From Candidatus Aminicenantota bacterium (GTDB lineage Bacteria; Acidobacteriota; Aminicenantia; Aminicenantales; Aminicenantaceae), in contig JAFGNQ010000306.1 in the NCBI GenBank assembly GCA_016926925.1, positions 1 through 6,180 of the forward strand: a DNA stretch of 6,180 nucleotides, read 5' to 3'. The position numbers and the translations under genes were made by a program. Below are positions 4,437 to 6,180 of the stretch, piece by piece. How positions within the stretch are numbered: position 1 is the first letter of the stretch; the number at the start of each line of letters is the position of its first letter. The notes below the pieces were generated by a model. It made no database searches. It worked only from the letters and a program-made list of their open reading frames with translations, and was not told the origin of the DNA.

Positions 4437-6180
4437 TCAACTTTTTTTTCTTTCTTTGGAGTCTGTTATCACACTCCTGCGAGTGGTTGATCTGGCTCTG
4501 ATTTTGAGGTGAATGTGAAGATTCGTGATGGCAGCCGGAGTCATCCCCGGAATGCGCTTTGCGTCTCCAAGCGTTTGAGGACGGTGTTGCTTTAATTTTT
4601 CTCTCGCCTCTCGAGTCAATCCGGGAATTTGTTGAAAGTCGATTTCCTCCGGGATCCGTTCCCGGTCGATTTTATGCATGCGGTCGATCTCTTTCGCCTG
4701 TTTCTTCAGGTATCCTTCATATTTGACCTCGGATTCGATGTGCCGTATCTCTTCCTCTGTCAACGGGTCAGGAAATTGCCTATATTCTAGCACATTAATG
4801 AATGTCTTATCAGGTTTTTTTAACAGATCCTTACAACTGAGGGTCTCACCGTTTTCGGTCGTGACGGTTTCGGAATCGAGAATCCGTAGGGCTGCTCGGA
4901 TCCGCTCTTGTTTCCGGAGGAACTCCCTGAAATCGCTTTCAGAGATCAAGCCCATTTCGTAAGCGTAGGGCATCAATCTGCGGTCTGCGTTGTCGATCCT
5001 CAGTTGAAGCCGATATTCAGCTCGGGAAGTAAAGAGCCGGTAGGGCTCTTCAACGCCTTTCGAGATCAAATCGTCGATCAAAACCCCGATATAAGCTTCG
5101 TCCCGCCCGAGAATGAAGGGATTTTGTCCCTTGATTTTCAAAGCGGCGTTGATTCCCGCCATGAGACCCTGGGCCGCCGCTTCTTCATAGCCCGATGTCC
5201 CGTTGATCTGTCCTGCGAGGTAGAGGTTGGCTGTCGGCTGCGTCTCGAGAGTCGGATGGAGCTGGGTGGGCATCACGGCATCATATTCGATCCCGTAGGC
5301 GGGCCGGAGAATTTGCGCCTGATCCAATCCGGGAATCGTTTTCAGAATCTCTTTTTGCGTTTCGAAGGGCAGGCTGGAGGAAATTCCGTTGACGTAAACC
5401 TCGGCCGTGTCCAATCCTTCGGGCTCGAGAAAAAATTGGTGCCGCTTATGGTCGGGGAATTTGACGACCTTATCTTCGATCGAGGGACAGTAGCGAGGTC
5501 CGATTCCCGTGATTTTTCCGCTGTAGAGGGGAGATCGATCCAAGCTTTTCATGATGAGGTCATGGGTTTTTGCGTTTGTATAACCGAAATGGCAGACAAT
5601 TTTGTTGGCGAGCGGTTTGCGTGTGCGGAAAGAAAACGGAACCGGGGCAGCGTCGCCGGGTTGCGGCTGGAATCGACTCCAATCGATGGTCTCTTTGTGG
5701 ACGCGCATTGGTGTTCCTGTTTTGAGGCGGAACCGTTTCAAACCGAGGGTTTTCAAGTCTTCGCTTAAATGGTGAGCAGGGGGTTCATTGGCCCTGCCTG
5801 CTGGGTAATTGTGGAGACCGATGTGGATCACTCCATTGAGGAATGTCCCGGGGGTTAGGATGACAGCCCTGGCGTAGAGCCTGGAACCGTCAAGCATTTC
5901 TACACCAAGAGCTTTATTCTCGCGGGATAAGATCTTGGCCACGATCCCCTGATAAAGAGAGAGATTTGGGACGTGTTCGAGCCGGTGTTTCATTATAAGG
6001 CGGTAGAGAGCCTTGTCGGATTGTGCACGGGGAGCCTGTACAGCACCTCCGCGGCTTCTGTTCAGGAGACGGAAGTGGATGCCCGTTTCATCAGCCAGGA
6101 GCCCCATCATGCCGCCCAGGGAGTCGATTTCTCGGACGAGATGGCCTTTGGCCAAACCTCCTATAGCCGGATTGCAGGAC
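4437..6180 (-). CDS. mnmG: MnmG (GidA), tRNA uridine-34 carboxymethylaminomethyl modification enzyme, 5' truncated by window
   Basis: The reading frame is open to the window edge, giving 580 residues; about 46 N-terminal residues, including the FAD dinucleotide-binding Gly motif, lie outside. MnmG works with the GTPase MnmE, using FAD, NADH and methylene-tetrahydrofolate, to modify wobble U34 of several tRNAs. The first visible residues are [19 protein letters not shown]. The Cys at window residue 2 and the Cys at 231 in [11 protein letters not shown] correspond to the two catalytic cysteines of E. coli MnmG (47 and 277). Also visible are RLKTGTP (151-157), [16 protein letters not shown] (323-338), TSRAEYRL (384-391), KYEGYL (486-491) and PGMTPAAI (544-551), covering the C-terminal MnmE/tRNA-interacting domain. 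A Met-less in-frame TTG at 6155 is internal, not a start. The protein carries a basic tail of roughly 15-20 residues past the usual family end, ending at an A8 run. Confidence 0.97.
   Translation of the reverse strand, partial: SCNPAIGGLAKGHLVREIDSLGGMMGLLADETGIHFRLLNRSRGGAVQAPRAQSDKALYRLIMKHRLEHVPNLSLYQGIVAKILSRENKALGVEMLDGSRLYARAVILTPGTFLNGVIHIGLHNYPAGRANEPPAHHLSEDLKTLGLKRFRLKTGTPMRVHKETIDWSRFQPQPGDAAPVPFSFRTRKPLANKIVCHFGYTNAKTHDLIMKSLDRSPLYSGKITGIGPRYCPSIEDKVVKFPDHKRHQFFLEPEGLDTAEVYVNGISSSLPFETQKEILKTIPGLDQAQILRPAYGIEYDAVMPTQLHPTLETQPTANLYLAGQINGTSGYEEAAAQGLMAGINAALKIKGQNPFILGRDEAYIGVLIDDLISKGVEEPYRLFTSRAEYRLQLRIDNADRRLMPYAYEMGLISESDFREFLRKQERIRAALRILDSETVTTENGETLSCKDLLKKPDKTFINVLEYRQFPDPLTEEEIRHIESEVKYEGYLKKQAKEIDRMHKIDRERIPEEIDFQQIPGLTREAREKLKQHRPQTLGDAKRIPGMTPAAITNLHIHLKIRARSTTRRSVITDSKERKKS
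4442..4449 (-). other. Eight-A slippery run at the mnmG 3' end
   Basis: The minus strand carries eight consecutive A bases, aligned to the mnmG frame as AGA AAA AAA AGT TGA. The last A of AGA plus the two AAA codons form an X XXY YYZ heptamer (A AAA AAA), a permissive -1 slip site. The normal frame ends 3 nt after the run's last codon. The -1 frame continues for 28 codons to a TGA at 4359-4357 that overlaps the parA ATG. The run is seen directly; slippage is an inference. Confidence 0.45.

Noticed and set aside
4457..4476. GGAGT/ACTCC inverted repeat near the mnmG end as a terminator
   Set aside because: The stem is only 5 bp with a 10-nt loop, lies inside the mnmG coding region, and is followed on the transcribed strand by A's rather than U's.
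4908..5768. Plus-strand open frame of 286 codons opposite mnmG
   Set aside because: It is a shadow of the conserved MnmG frame, with no domain signal of its own.
6153..6155. TTG at 6155 as the start of MnmG
   Set aside because: The frame continues upstream to the window edge as SCNPAIGG, which is conserved internal MnmG sequence containing a catalytic cysteine.

Overview
The window is a tightly packed housekeeping block from a Gram-negative bacterium. All seven genes lie on the minus strand and are transcribed from high to low coordinates, in the order mnmG (5' end missing), parS/parA, parB, a bactofilin, kdsB, pyrG, kdsA (only its first codons present). The Kdo genes kdsB and kdsA imply an outer membrane with lipopolysaccharide. 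The kdsB-pyrG-kdsA order, with a bactofilin beside parAB, is most reminiscent of Desulfobacterota (former Deltaproteobacteria) or a neighbouring phylum. This placement is an inference from gene order and protein flavour, not from a search.

Layout: 6180-4437 encodes MnmG, the tRNA wobble-uridine modification enzyme. 4436-4361 is the only intergenic gap (76 bp) and holds a perfect 16-bp palindromic parS site just upstream of parA. 4360-2760 encodes ParA and ParB, the chromosome segregation pair. 2763-2347 encodes a bactofilin scaffold protein. 2350-1625 encodes KdsB (CMP-Kdo synthetase), 1632-28 encodes PyrG (CTP synthase), and 53-1 is the beginning of KdsA (Kdo-8-phosphate synthase), which starts inside the end of pyrG.

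From parA onward every junction overlaps: ATGA at parA/parB, ATGA at parB/bactofilin, TTGA at bactofilin/kdsB, 8 bp at kdsB/pyrG and 26 bp at pyrG/kdsA. This points to one polycistronic message with translational coupling. No terminator is visible, and no convincing promoter lies in the single gap, so transcription may enter from upstream of mnmG.

Functionally the genes join chromosome segregation and cell organisation (ParABS, bactofilin) to envelope precursor supply (KdsB, KdsA) and to CTP supply (PyrG). CTP is a common thread: PyrG makes it, KdsB consumes it, and ParB-family clamps bind and hydrolyse it.

Nothing here is a clearly new system. The points most worth a second look are the parS site next to the parA ribosome-binding region; an eight-A slippery run at the end of mnmG whose -1 frame stays open to an ATGA overlap with parA; the absence of rsmG between mnmG and parA; and the CTP-linked gene grouping.
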